DNA of 50,000 nucleotides from Glandiceps talaboti. Its lineage: Eukaryota > Hemichordata > Enteropneusta > Spengelidae. A program made the position numbers and the translations under genes. The DNA lies in assembly GCF_964340395.1 (NCBI RefSeq), contig NC_135552.1, positions 22,162,181 to 22,212,180 on the forward strand, in the 5' to 3' direction. Shown here piece by piece: positions 31,028-44,290 of the stretch. The notes below the pieces were generated by a model that was not told where the DNA came from, searched no databases, and was given only the letters and a program-made list of their open reading frames with translations. Every line of letters begins with the position of its first letter. Within the stretch, counting starts at the first letter, position 1.

Positions 31028-33077
31028 AAGTCTTGGGCCGTCTATTGTGATACTAAAGTACGTCTTTGCTTATTACGCTTTATGATGTGTTGAACATCTA
31101 TCTTCACATGATGGATGTGAGATAATCCGAATTGAAGGAAAATTTTATATATTTGGCATTTATTTTGAATAACCCTTGATAAATCCTATAGTTTCCTGTT
31201 AATGACTTGCTGTCATTTTGATATTGATTTCACTACATTATGTGTGTCACTTGTCATTCTGAAATTATAAAGTTTGGCGAAATTTAGATGTCTGAATGAT
31301 GGATGGGCAAGATGAACGACTTTATGAGCTTTTCAACTTGGCTACGCTTCCGTACGGAGGGGTATGGGAGGGAGGGGGCCCGGGGGTAGGTGGTACACAA
31401 TCAAGCTTGAATGTAGGTGGGTTTGGATATTAAGCTTACTTGTCATATAGCTAGCCGACCCATAGCGAAATGACCATGTAGATAATTATCTCACACCGTT
31501 ATTCCCAACGGGAATTATACTATGTCATGCGTAGAAAATGACTTTCCGAGGTACGCTTGTACGTCTATCGATCTCGTGCTACAAAATGGACAGTTTGAAG
31601 GAAAAATCAACTCGGATTATACGACTGAGGGGGCGTCATTTTAGATCATACGGACCAGACCATATTGTCTGAAACACCCTGTGTTCATTGATAGACGTCG
31701 TGTGATATGACTTGCCACTAGGCGCGAAGTGAATATTTGGCTAACATTTGAGAGGATTTCGAAGAGAATTATCAATTCACTACATTTATGGGTCCGTCAG
31801 CATCGGTTACTATCGTAAGTTCCCTCATGATATGTTTTTATTTAATTTTTCAATGTCTTTCCAACATGTTGATATATTGTCAATAGTGACTTGCATCAAT
31901 GAAATATGTCGAAAAATACACCTGTCCAGGGTAATATAGGTCTGTTAACTATCAAATGGTACAAGCAAAGGGTCAACACATGAACACGGAAATCGTTATT
32001 AGAACGAGTTAAAAATTCAAATAATCCTTTGTGACTGACACCTTTGGGTTGTTCACCTCATGCGATCAATTTTGATAACAGTTATCTTTTCCCGGAAGAG
32101 TTGTTTAGCTTGATGTACGTACTGATATTGTAAATTACTTTTCACCTACGTTTTTTCCCCTCAATCTCACCCCGGCCTTCTATATCGCATCGTGAAAAGT
32201 CAATTTGTGGATTTAATGTACGTGTTACGGATAGGTTACAGTTATGCTGTCTTCACTTGTACGACATCGGTTTTAAAACATGTTACGTATAATCACTGTA
32301 GTAGGACATGAGCTTTCTATCTCCATATTCTGAAAACCTGTCTCCTACTTTTGTAGGTGTGCCAGTGATTTTGAATGGCTTCAGGTAATGCTTTGTCAGA
32401 TATTAGGATATCTGGGGTTTTAACGTCATTTTCACCCTTTCCCGGCTCCCCCCTCCAGCTTTTTCTATTTGATAAATTTAAACATATACAACAAGTTGAC
32501 TAGCCAATCTACGGGATTGCAGCAGTAAATGTACATGCTGTGAATGGCTTCAGGAAATGGTTTATGGTATTGATTCTATATCCCCGTTTTATTACTTCAT
32601 GCCCCCTCACTCTTCTCCAACTTTTCCATTGCATGAAAATAGCCACTGGTAACACAACAACATGACAAACATGTTGGCACGATCCAGGTTTTTTGTTGTC
32701 GTTTTATTGGCCATTATTTAAAGATCACACTATTTGAAAACAGACAATCTGTTTTTATGACATCGCCCAGAATTTTTTACTTTTAACGATGCGATATATT
32801 TGCGATACTAAAAACAAAAAATATCATGGTAACCTCCACTGGTTAGGAATAAACTGTCATAAAATCACTGCTGATAAACTATACAAAATATTCATGTGAA
32901 CGGTTGTCAATTCAAACCATGGCCTCCATCAAAGATTAAATTAACATACACTAGTATAGGTTTTATATCTATTTCGCCTGATTGGTTTATTTATACATTT
33001 ACAAATAGTCGGTGACAGGTTCATTACTGTCAATGCTCGTGGAAACTATCTACGATCTACGTGTCACGAAAACAAAG
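31028..33077. other. Intergenic
   Basis: No gene recognised. The minus-strand AATAAA at 32986-32991 belongs to the candidate gene above it. Confidence 0.45.
32986..32991 (-). promoter_or_regulatory. Poly(A) signal of the candidate membrane-protein gene
   Basis: AATAAA on the minus strand, about 87 nt beyond the stop at 33078. Confidence 0.4.
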
Positions 33078-33450
33078 TCACTGTGATGTAGTCGAGGATG
33101 AGTTTGAACCAATACTCTCTTGTTCTAGGATTTTTTGTTGTCGCCAAAGCCTTAAACTCTGATGAAACAGTAATATATTCTCAAGCAGAATTTTATAAAT
33201 TAAACCAACGCTCGTTATCATTAAAGCAATACCTGTCGTACTCTGAACTAATGCTTGGATGAGTCTGAAAGAAAATATTATGTCAGATATACACAACAAA
33301 GATCGTGATACAATTTGACCCTCGTTGAATATTCTATGGCCTACAATTAAACTATAACTTGACGGGTTTTAATAAATATGTTATTTGACTTTTTGTTACA
33401 AAGCGTGTGATACTTTCAAAGCAATGGTTTTGATGTGTAAACTCGTTCCC

Positions 33451-33487
<37 letters not shown>

Positions 33488-34854
33488 TGCGCGCGCATGT
33501 GTGTGCATGTGCGTGCGTGCGTGCGCGCGTGCGTGCGTGTGTGTGTATGTGTGTGTGTGTGGGGGGGGGGGCGCTATAGCAAGTACAAATCTCCGACATG
33601 TAATTTGAACACTGCGCAAGAGTACAAGTTAGAATCACCCAGGGAATTCTGAACTAGAGTTTTCCCCGTTCTAGTTTGACCTACATGACAGTAATATGTT
33701 GAGTTTCAAATAATAAAAAATTGACTGCAACTCTTAGCATTGGTTTTGTCCAAGAAAAGTAGTGTTGAATACACACATGGATTGAGATATTACAAGTTAT
33801 GGGATTTCCACTGTCTGTACGGATTCTCTATAAATCATGTTAGATAGTAACTATATCACAAATTCAGCTGCGGACAAGGAACAGGCGGTTGTTGATATGC
33901 ATACCTTATATCATCAGTTTCTTGAAGAACGTTAGAATTAAAAAATAACACATGACAGCGAGGGCAATAACACAATTTAGTGCCTGCACAACGGTTCGCA
34001 CTCTTAATACCGAATGTATAGTGCCAACCCAAGGGCATGCTTTAAATTGTGATATTAACCGCACGTGTTATCAATTTTAGCACACCGTCCACTCATCCAC
34101 CGTCCATCATCATTCGTCATCGACATCGATAGAAACGTTTCCTCTCCATGTACACGAAGTCAAAGGAATGCATTCAGCACGAACGGTGGTATTGTTAAGA
34201 AAGTTGCTATTTTGAATGTAATATAACTTGAATAAGAGAACCCTATGTGAAAGTGTGGCGTATTCTGGTTATTATCACTCGTGATTACGATATACTCTGT
34301 TCCACAAGTACGACCATAGAGCACATTACAGAGTACGGCACACTTGCACTTGCGTCAAGGTTTTTTTTAAGTCTAATTCGGTGTCCAATAGTCAAATGCG
34401 GGTTTCCTGTGAAATAATACGGTGGTATACATGTATGTATTTTTGCGTCAGTGTTTGGCTATTAATACACATTTCATTCGTTATACTTTTTTTTTTTTTA
34501 CCTTGACAGAATATATTTATACAAAGCCATGATTCCAATATATTGTGTTATTTGCCAAATATTGGAAAAACTACCTAGGGTAGCATTATGTGATGTCCAG
34601 AAATACAGTTTTATTCAAAATCAGATGTAACTGTATACTTTCCGTTAGGGCAACCTTTAGATTGTTGTTCCTTCCCGCCTTGTTGCAAAGAATAATTCTG
34701 CGCTATCATACCTGACGCTCACATGAATTTTCACGATTCCCAAAAATATAACCCTCCCTATAAGGAAGGTAATAAAATCACTTCCGCGTTGTACTGTCGT
34801 CACGCCTAGTATCACGCTGGTGACTGCAATGCATCTCAGCCTTAACTTTATCAT
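33078..34854 (-). CDS. Candidate two-exon gene, 109-residue membrane protein
   Basis: Exon 1 is 34712-34854 (ATG at 34852-34854, donor GTCAG|GTATGA). Exon 2 is 33078-33264 (acceptor TTTTCTTTCAG, stop at 33078-33080). Exon 1 ends in phase 2 and exon 2 resumes in phase 2, so they join in frame to 330 nt. The protein has hydrophobic stretches near residues 8-20 and 28-43 and a clear transmembrane segment around IALMITSVGLIYKILL. It ends with a polar tail (LWRQQKILEQESIG, then serine-rich). An AATAAA at 32986-32991 lies about 87 nt after the stop. I do not recognise a family. Upstream exons may be missing, since a stop precedes the chosen ATG by eight codons. Confidence 0.35.
33454..33571. repeat. 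(TG)n / (CGTG)n tract ending in G11
   Basis: Alternating purine-pyrimidine DNA with TG, GCGC and CGTG units, ending in a run of eleven G. It lies inside no known gene. Confidence 0.97.
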
Positions 34855-36130
34855 CCAATCAAGGTGCGCGTTTTGCACTTTAATAATGACGTAATGTTAA
34901 ACATATGTGAAACACTCAAAGTCGTGAGATTTGGGTTCAAAAAATATCCTTCTATTCTTCGATCACGTGACAACCAGTGTTGGTCATCTCGGTACTTTTC
35001 CGTTGTGTGTTTTTGTGTTTGCAGTTTTAACGATTTCACTGTGACGGGAAACATACGGTTCAAACAGTTGTTAAATTATACAACAATGATATTTTGTATG
35101 GTTTATACTATTTGAAATGCCGGATTTCTGGTTGTCTGTGAGGTATGTTTACAAGGGGGAATTGTTGTTATCACATGATACAACAAGCAAAAAAAAACCC
35201 ACCACGGCTATTGGTGAAAAATAACCCTGCAGGGTTCACGACAGATCAGAATTGGTGACAGATGACATATAAAAAATAAAACTATGCAATTCCATTTTTT
35301 TAATGATGTACTTTGAGTATATCCGATTGAAAGCGGTGCTCATCACAATGATGAGAGAGTTAAAAGTCCCCATACCATCTGCTTCAATACTGTACTAGTT
35401 TAAATATCACATCACATCCGGACTGCTAAAGGGATGAAGAACAATTAACTTCTCACAAAGCTTGGTGCAGTTTGTCTTAAATTTAAAGACTAGTGCTCCT
35501 TTTCCTGTATAAAATGTGCTCTGAAGGGTAGCTTTAAGACAGATTTTTTATTACAATCTGTTGTTCATCACTCTGATATAAAACAGGGAATTAATGCGAA
35601 GATTTGTTTCTTGAAATATTTAATTTATTACACTTTGCATCTATAAGTAAGATATTTAAAAAAAAATATTTTTTAAGGCCTACACTTATATATTTTTGCC
35701 AGTCGTCCTCATTCTATCTCAACCCCAATTCCTCCTGATCCTCTTAAAAATAATGACTGCTTCTAATGACTGCGAATTGACTTAAAGCGAACAGTAGTGC
35801 TGTATAAATCCCACTGCTTCGCTTATGGTGGTATAGCAGATAATCCTTCACAGTATCAGTAATCATTAACATTAAAATGCTTAATTTTTTTATGTTAATT
35901 TTTCTGTAATATCGCCAGGCAGGTCAAATATCAAATTATGCATCTCTTCAGATCACTGCCATTATAATTCTGCCTATCCACGCCAACAAATATAACAGTT
36001 TCCAAAATATTGTACATGTACAGTGATATGATGCATGGGGTATATATGCTGGTGTACGTATCCATCTGATTAAAGGAGACATTACCTCATAAAGTATATG
36101 TGTACGATGAACGCATCCTTTACCAGTTTC
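34855..36130. other. Intergenic
   Basis: AT-rich. An E-box with CLEAR-like flanks (ATCACGTGAC) is at 34962-34971, about 110 bp upstream of the candidate membrane-protein ATG. No gene. Confidence 0.4.
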
Positions 36131-36181
36131 TTGTTTGTTTGTTTGTTTGTTTGTTTGTTTGTTTGTTTGTTTGTTTGTTTA

Positions 36182-36278
<97 letters not shown>

Positions 36279-36314
36279 GCCTGCCTGCCTGCCGGTCTGT
36301 GTGTGTGTGTGTGT
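36131..36314. repeat. (GTTT)n to (CTGT)n to (GT)n compound microsatellite
   Basis: GTTT units at 36131-36180, CTGT units at 36181-36280 with one TTTG interruption, then CCTG and GT units. The open frames are artefacts. Confidence 0.97.
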
Positions 36315-36426
36315 CCGTCCGTCCGTTTGGGTTTTATTATGCAAAGGCGTACGCCCGTATAATACATGTGTAACAAATTGGGGGGGGGGGGGTAACCTCT
36401 ACTGTTAACATAACCCTCCCTCAATG

Positions 36427-36568
<142 letters not shown>

Positions 36569-39500
36569 CACTCCGTACACGGGATGGACTTGGACTTTTA
36601 GGAAATTGGCTCAGACTACACACAATGTCCATGGTTAACCTGAATCATTTAGAAGTGGCCACGGAGCAGATCGAAGCTCCTTGTCTAGGCCTAGCTGTTG
36701 CCTTCAGGGCCAACTTCCAAAGAAATGAATCCATAATTTATTTCAACATCAAATTCTTATAAACACAAAATATACAATTTTCAAATGATTGGGTGATAAA
36801 ATAATGAGCACCATAAATGACTAAAACGGAAGTATTGCTGTCGTCTTAACAATGCAAATGATGTTGACAAATATGAAAACTAGCCAAACAATGTGATCAC
36901 GTCATTGTTCTTCCAACTGTTTGTAATCAGTCATTATTTGACACTTTTGATCTTATAATAACTTAATGTTGTCATCTTAGAAGAAGAATATTCGCGAAAT
37001 GCAAACATTCAGTGTACTAAGTATTAATTCATGACAGCGGAGAGTTCACGGTGACCTCGCAAAACATCAAAACTTAGCAAATATCAAAAAGTTGTATTCT
37101 GTCATCCGTAACACGTGTAAAAAATTGGAAATACAAACATTATAGACATAACCTGAATTACTGAGAATGGATAAATTTACACACTCAACGGTTTGTTTGA
37201 ACTTGTATGTTTGAGATCTTATGTTTACATCCTATATCTCCATGGTAACACGACATTAAGAGTATACTCTGTTCTCACGAATGTCCCACGATCATTCACA
37301 ATGCAGTTGCGATTATGTATATCACGTGCAATGAGACTGGCTGCAATGTTTAACACGCAATCATTGCTTCCAAAGTGTCTGCTCTATTTCTGGTTAAATG
37401 GTGTAAACAGTAGCAGCATGCACGCTACTATACTTTCCGACATACCCAGGGTAGAGTTGGTAGATTGTATAACGTTTAAACACTCAAATATCCAACTTTG
37501 CAGTAACGACACAGGGAAACACTTTCACTGTTGTCAATCTCTGCTATGTATGCTGGCCAGGCTCATTGAAACGTGATAGCTCGTGTCATCGAAATTGCGA
37601 GTACACGGAGAATCCTCATCAGAGCAATTGGGGAGTAGGACTACTTTTACACGGTAATTCCTAAGTGATAAAAATCGCATCGCTAAATGATTGACAGGGG
37701 TTGATTTGCAAAATCGAGAACAAAGCACGATAAAACAAATTAATTCCGAACTGACAAGAAAGTGAAGTACATGTATACCAATGGGGCGATTCTTGAGATT
37801 TCATTAATTTTCAAAGGATATCCCAAAAATAAAAGTCGATTTGATGCTAACGTTCTAGCATATCAATCTAATTTCGATTCATCGGTGTACTGTTTCAACA
37901 GTCTTGCTGTCCAGAGGGAATAAAATACAAATTTCGTGATATGATTGATTTGTGTAGTAACATTTTCGCATTCCTGTTAATATGACATTAGAAATTCACT
38001 GTGGGGAGAAATATGACTAAAAGGTTCACATAATAATTCCTGCAAAGAGTTTTGAAATAAGATGGGTGTGGGTTTTCATAACTTTTCATCTTACCAATAT
38101 TCCAGTATCAGTCATGTGCCCATTAGACTAAGTCTGGATGCAAACGTGGTCTCTAACTGGTAACGATGCCCTATAGGAACTAGAATATGTGCCTATGCAC
38201 GTGAATGCATACATAACTGCTCCAATAAACACTAACTTTATGAGGGACTGTGTTATTGGTTAAAATTCTATATATTACGTGATCCGCACTCTTAAGAAGA
38301 TTAATAGATATACAAAAATTGTATTTACTTATTTGTCGAGACAGACGATAGAATGTAGCGATGTTAGTAAATCTTTTGTCATGCCAGACTATGAAATATA
38401 GCAATTTTAGTAATGTCTTTCAGGTTGTCGATTCTGACAACGTTCTGTCTCAGGTAAACTGCCTTCTCGTTAAACTCCATATATAACGGCACGATCGAGA
38501 TCGCGTAATTCTTTGAACGGATATACAATTTCTTTGACAAGACGTTACATCTTACCCGTTGGCTGTCAATCTGTCATTAGCCTTTTTAATAAACCAGAAA
38601 GCTTTGGCAGCAATTATTAAATTACAAATACTGTAACAGTGTAGTAACCTAAAACAATGTCTCAAATGAATAAATGGTGACGGATTTATTCGTCAGAGAC
38701 AATACATTGCAATGTTTGTTGGCAAAGCTTTTACCTGCTCTGCATAAAGAATATTGTTCTATACATTGAGTTAGTGTGCAGTGTAGTTGTAATGTTTATT
38801 TTAGAGTGTTACAGTGATCAAATCAATAAGTGTGCGCGATGTGAAAGCGACAATGACAGTCTTTCACTTATGTCCTAGTTACTTCAACTTTTAAGTAACC
38901 TTTATTTTTAATAGAAAGGCCTCCTTTATCATTGTTACGTATTGATAGAACTCCGAAAAAAAGTCAATTAGAAATCATCTATGCACGCTTCAGTGTCTAA
39001 GTAATGGATGCGATTCTGACGAGAACTGTGCGAGTATGTGATAATGAGAATTATTAAAGCAAGGAAATGAACATGTATGGTTACAAATGATTTCACTTGA
39101 AAGCTTCATCCTCCTACGACGTATTTTGGAATTTAGAAGACGGTTTTGCACGTTTTGCTCTATTGTACACAGACGGGTGATTATATATAGATAACATTCC
39201 AGGACCTCGGCGATAGTCAATCTGTAGTGTTTCTTGGAATTTGTCTTATTCCAGAATTCGAAGCAGAGGAGGAAATGTAGTTCATTAATTTTGTTTCCAT
39301 TTTCATTGCTTCATACTAAAGTCAGCAATATCTCGAAATTTCAGCTATTGCTTCTTAGCTACCGCAACTAGAGTCGCTGCGCTAAAAATATGCCATCTGT
39401 ATATGTGATAAGGGATTTCCTTGTGTACCTATAACATATAAACGAAGCAATGCGAACTGTTGTTTAAGATTGAAGGCTAATGGCCATATAAAAACTCTAT

Positions 39501-41190
39501 AGAAAATATGTCAACTTATAATCCTTGCCTAAGATGATGTTCTTACATTGCAGAGTTACATTGTTAATGTTATTGGGTAATTTGTTATTTCATTAATATA
39601 CATGTACACACTCCCCATAGCGAAATCATCATTTCAAATCCAAATCATCGCGAAATGACTGCAAGTCTCACGGCGGTAATCCAAACAGTACTCCCAAAAG
39701 GAAGGTACTAAATATTGATAAAGCTGGATCCAACACCTTGTTACATGCTTTGTTCGTATATGAGAAAGTCTGCTTGTACCTATGTCATGATTGATGGTGT
39801 CTACTCCCTGTGGACGAACAGTTTCGTATAATCTTCATTATACGATATTTTAATCCATGCTTTAGGTATATTATTTAGTAATGGTGGTGTCGTGTTCGCA
39901 TGGCCCTAGGTGAATACGCGTGTAATGTGTCCAAGCCTGACACATCGGCAAATCGGCTTTAGTACAATCGAATCTTTCTTGGGCCAGTAGGATTGTCAAT
40001 GAAGTATATTAATATTCATGACTTAAAGTATACTCCTTGAAATATTACAACGACCTACTTGGCAAATCAATTGAAAAATATCAGCTTACGTGTCGCACTT
40101 TCTGTGACAAGTACGACTTTGTTTGTTCTGTTTCTTTGTATTTTTAATATTAATCATAACGTATTTTTATTAGGAGAATGTTCATGCTTGGACAGCAAAT
40201 TCATTATACCTGCCATCGCTAAATGTGTAAATACTATATTTGTTGTGAAAATGTTCTGGCACCATCGAGTCCTAGGTTACCTATATATATTATTATATCT
40301 GGTCATAGACCTTTCCTGTGTAGCACATATTATATTTCGAGTAGTAAAATAGCCTTAATGTCACACATTTACTCCTTTAAATTCAATATAAATTGTAACT
40401 AGATAGAGCAGGACTTATCATGCATGTACGTACGGTAGTAGAGATAATGTTGTTTGCACAGACTGTTCCATACCTAAAGTCGACAATAGATCCCCTACCG
40501 TGACAGACACCGTCCTTTAGTTTGGCAACTGGGAGTGCAGTTTGAAAGTGAGTGCCATGATACGGCCTCTTCGATGTTGTTTTTCACTTACCTACCCACC
40601 TTCTTGTTATACCATAATTGGTACAAAACTGTGTTCAAAGTCGAAATTAGGGTAATGTTTAAATTCATTTTTTCCATCTATTTGTTTTCCTGACCAACGC
40701 GCCCGACACATAAATTTAAATATCTTGAAATAACAACTTAACTATCGTCCATTCTTGCTGTGCTGAACATTTCCCAGTCAAAAATATCAAGGAAAATTAT
40801 CCTTTGCATCATTTCAAACATTCAAAACAGTATATCCCCACTGATGAATAAATATAAAAAGATTAATTTCAAAAAGTGATTAACATACAAAGATTTTGAT
40901 CAAATATGGCGAGAATGTCTATGTTTTTGCATATTATATTGCTATAACTTCGCTATATAAGAAGTTTATTATGTAATGTTTTGACCGCTATTTTCCTCGA
41001 ACACGAACGATAAATTAATCCCGTAGTGCGGGATATAAGATATTCTAAATTGGTTGGAATATGCTTGCATCACCGGGACCGTAACGACACCTCAAAACGC
41101 AATGTACATGATTGCATCACATGACATGACCCGCATGAAACTTAGGAAAATAGAAAATGATTGTTTGGGACATGCGCAATACGTCTAGAT
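36569..41190. other. Large intergenic region
   Basis: AT-rich DNA with scattered short frames (for example 37193-37576, 38990-39315, 40059-40352). None has a recognisable product, and none shows supporting splice or poly(A) signals. No RNA gene was recognised. Confidence 0.45.
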
Positions 41191-41291
41191 TCTCAGTTTT
41201 GAGAGATGCCAGTGCGTCGTTGGTTGTCTCATCACAGTTTTAAAATGTTGTCCATCAGGCTGACACGTATGGTGCAATCTTCTTTCTAAAG

Positions 41292-41441
41292 GTAATATTT
41301 GGTATGATATTTTGGGTTGTTCAGTTATACTTGTCGACTAGCATTAATTTACCAATCTTTAGACATTGTATTTATCAGTTTTACCACAATGATCATACAT
41401 TGCGGCAAGAAATACTGACTTCGTTCGCTTGTCTTTTGCAG
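41292..41441 (+). other. Candidate 5' UTR intron of the GPCR gene
   Basis: Donor CTAAAG|GTAATA at 41292-41293 and acceptor TTGTCTTTTGCAG ending at 41441 bracket a 150-bp intron. It would place a short leader exon before the coding exon. Confidence 0.35.
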
Positions 41442-41535
41442 ATGATCATGACGTAGCAGTAACTTTACGTGCTTGGAAGATATACTGCCGAGGTAATCTC
41501 CCGCTTCTATCTATGCGACATAACATCGAGGAGAA

Positions 41536-42528
41536 ATGGTTGTTATCACTGTATTTATCATTTTGGTGTCATTTTTGATCATAGCCAGTAACATTGTTAA
41601 CATCATTGTCATTCGTGTTACTCAGAAGTTACCCCAAAACTCCAGGTATTTCATGCTATCTCTCGCGGTGGCAGACCTTGGCGTAGGTTTTTTGTCCCTG
41701 GCAGCAGTAAATCCGTCGCTGAAAGGTCACTTGACATACAGTAAAACAATATGTCGAGTAACAGGGGGTTTGCAGTTCTGTCTAGCGGCAGCGTCAATTC
41801 ACTCTCTGTTAAGTATCAGTATAGAGCGGTTCCTGGCAATCAGTTTTCCTCTTCGGTACCAATCTTACGTGACTGGTAAACGTTGTATTATAACCATCGT
41901 CATTATTTGGGTAACTGTCAGTTCGTGGATATCTTTTCTCGCAACCCGTACAGACCCCGAGTACTACACATACAGTGAAGGGTCATTCCTATGTTTACCA
42001 AATTGTAGGGGAGATGGCTGCGCAGCACTTCTAGCACCTGGGATTATGGTTTTCATACTGATTCCATCCGTGTTAATGCCTACCATTTACATCTACATCA
42101 TGCACGTATCGTTTACACACTCGAGGAAGATAAGAAGTCGCCAAATAAATCATAACAGCCGGAATCCTGACCAAAACATAATTCGTGTCGAAGGAAGCAC
42201 TAAAAAAAACTTTCGTGCGGCTAAACTTGCCTGTGCTGTAACCGGGGCATTTTACATTGCCTACATACCATTTGCGTGTTTCAGGATAAAACTCACCATT
42301 ACGGGGAAAGAAATGCCACCAGTGATGGAGTTTATATTCACCTGGCTATCGGTTTCAAACAGCCTTTGGAACTTCATCATTTACAGTGTTATGAGCACAG
42401 CTTTCAGATCGTCACTTATACGATTATTTCAGACAAAGTGCCTTCGAAAGACGTACGTCGAGCCTTTCACGTCTGATAGCATGTCCATGGACAACCCACG
42501 TAACATGAACATCAAAACAATCACTTGA
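41536..42528 (+). CDS. Class A (rhodopsin-like) G-protein-coupled receptor, orphan
   Basis: 330 residues, no intron. Seven hydrophobic segments lie at about residues 2-27, 38-60, 74-97, 117-137, 166-190, 229-250 and 264-287. Class A marks: N19 (1.50), D47 in SLAVAD (2.50), C73 (3.25) with cysteines C153, C157 and C162 in loop 2, R98 (3.50), W125 (4.50), P177/Y185 in TM5, P245 (6.50), N279 and Y283. Deviations: ERF instead of DRY, Q80 where aminergic receptors have Asp (3.32), Y243 instead of the TM6 Trp, and NFIIY instead of NPxxY. An in-frame TAA 15 nt upstream fixes the start, so the outside N-terminus is almost absent. Membrane receptor, ligand unknown. The overall pattern is closest to the amine/melatonin-like group. 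Confidence 0.93.
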   Translation: MVVITVFIILVSFLIIASNIVNIIVIRVTQKLPQNSRYFMLSLAVADLGVGFLSLAAVNPSLKGHLTYSKTICRVTGGLQFCLAAASIHSLLSISIERFLAISFPLRYQSYVTGKRCIITIVIIWVTVSSWISFLATRTDPEYYTYSEGSFLCLPNCRGDGCAALLAPGIMVFILIPSVLMPTIYIYIMHVSFTHSRKIRSRQINHNSRNPDQNIIRVEGSTKKNFRAAKLACAVTGAFYIAYIPFACFRIKLTITGKEMPPVMEFIFTWLSVSNSLWNFIIYSVMSTAFRSSLIRLFQTKCLRKTYVEPFTSDSMSMDNPRNMNIKTIT

Positions 42529-42575
42529 CTTTCCCAAATTTGACTTTCTTTTTGAATTACCCTACCTGTCAAACA

Positions 42576-42581
42576 AATAAA
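42576..42581 (+). promoter_or_regulatory. Poly(A) signal of the GPCR gene
   Basis: AATAAA 48 nt after the stop codon, giving a very short 3' UTR. Confidence 0.6.
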
Positions 42582-42599
42582 CTGTCGGTCACATGACTG

Positions 42600-44120
42600 T
42601 AACACCGGGACAGATGACGTAGTAGTTTTCGACGATTTAACAATAACTGAGCTGCAAAGAAGTAGTTATTATTTTCAATGAACACATCAAGAAGTAGGTC
42701 TGTCAGCTTTTGTATAAAGTTAGTCAGATTTTGTGAAGTATTATTTGCAGGAGAAGTTACCAAATAGTAGAAACTTGAAAATTAGCATATGGGAACAAAT
42801 ATAATTTTGGCGTATTACTTTTTCCACTATAATGGAAAATGGCAAATATAACTGATGTAAGTTAAATTATGGAAAGTGGTTCACAAATAAGCTTGAATAT
42901 TCGGTCAAAATGAATTTACGTCAGAAATGAGCAAGAAAAGTTTCAAAAATGATCTAGATACAGGGAGAAAATTATCTATTAAACTAGTACAGAGTGAGAA
43001 CTTGAATAACCATGACAGCTTTGAAACCTGCCAGTAAGTATTCAAGTGCTATGTTTGTTGTCTGTTTTTTTTACACTTCTTGTTAAATCTTGTAAATGTT
43101 TATTAACTTTAGCTCTACACAAGACTAACAACGTAACAATTTCAATACCTTATGATGGCAAAATACCACTTGACATATCCTATTTTTTAAAAGTGATATT
43201 TCTAGCTTTATACGAAAACAGAGACCACTGGAAATCAAAAGGCGTATATGAAATGTGTTGACGTTATATAAACAGATTTCCGTAAGTGTCAATTTTAAAC
43301 AAAATATTTTATTTTGTTTCATGTCCTCATAAAATCTGCGCCCTTACTGAATTTCCATCCTGTTTTGTGAAAAAAAGAGATGCATAAATTACTTTATATA
43401 TAGATTTAAAAATGAGAACTGTAATTGGCTCTGTAAATAGACAGGTTTCGCACAGGAATATTTGTCACATTTTCCAGCACTTTTATTACAGTGTACTAGT
43501 CTAATGACATTTAAATCAGTATTACACAGGCACCTAAACAATTGTTTTTAGAAGTATTCGATGAATTACTCATGGCAAAAGTAGATTATACAAAACATCT
43601 TACACGAATCATGCTGCTGTTTGGTTCGAATATTTCAAAGGAAATATGTATAATAAGTAGAACATATTTGACATATGGTATTCTGTTCTATACTTCATTT
43701 CGCTGTGTATTATTTAGCCATTATCATTTCTAACAATGACTTGGTTTACTAGCCAAATGGCATGCGCAATGCATATCGCTGGCAAGTCTGGTACGCTATA
43801 ACGTAATTATTCGGCATATGTTTTGTAAATTAAATCTTGTTTTCACTATCATGTTGAAAATTGCATCACTATATTTACACACTTTTTTAAATGTAACTTT
43901 ATAATGACATTGCGTAGCGATCTTTTGATAATGAAGTATTTCATCTCTTGAACCTTCGTATATTTTTACGGCTATCATATAAACAGGAAACATATTGACG
44001 CAATAGTACAACAAAACAAAGCATCATTCTATGTACACAGACCAGAATTATATAAATAGTATACTAACATATCAATGTGTTTGTGTTTTCCATAAAAACA
44101 ACCACGACGGTTGGCATTCT
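42600..44120. other. Intergenic
   Basis: AT-rich, no gene recognised. Confidence 0.5.
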
Positions 44121-44124
44121 CTGT

Positions 44125-44290
44125 CATATAATATAATATAATATAATATCATATCATATTATATCATATTATATAATATAATATTATATTATATTATATT
44201 ATATCATATCATATTATATTATATTATATTATATTATATTATATTATATTATATTATATTATATTATATTATATTATATTATATTATATT
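44125..44290. repeat. (ATATT)n pentanucleotide array
   Basis: ATAAT/ATATC/ATATT units. The last 80 bp are pure TATTA units. Confidence 0.97.

Noticed and set aside
37193-37576. Plus-strand 127-codon frame
   Set aside because: No ATG at its start, no recognisable domain and no splice or poly(A) support.
38990-39315. Minus-strand frame of about 107 codons with a basic stretch (KIRRRRMK)
   Set aside because: Composition looks plausible, but there is no family match or clear splice sites, so it is not better than a chance frame in AT-rich DNA.
40059-40352. Plus-strand 97-codon hydrophobic frame
   Set aside because: Hydrophobicity follows from AT-rich codons. No other support.
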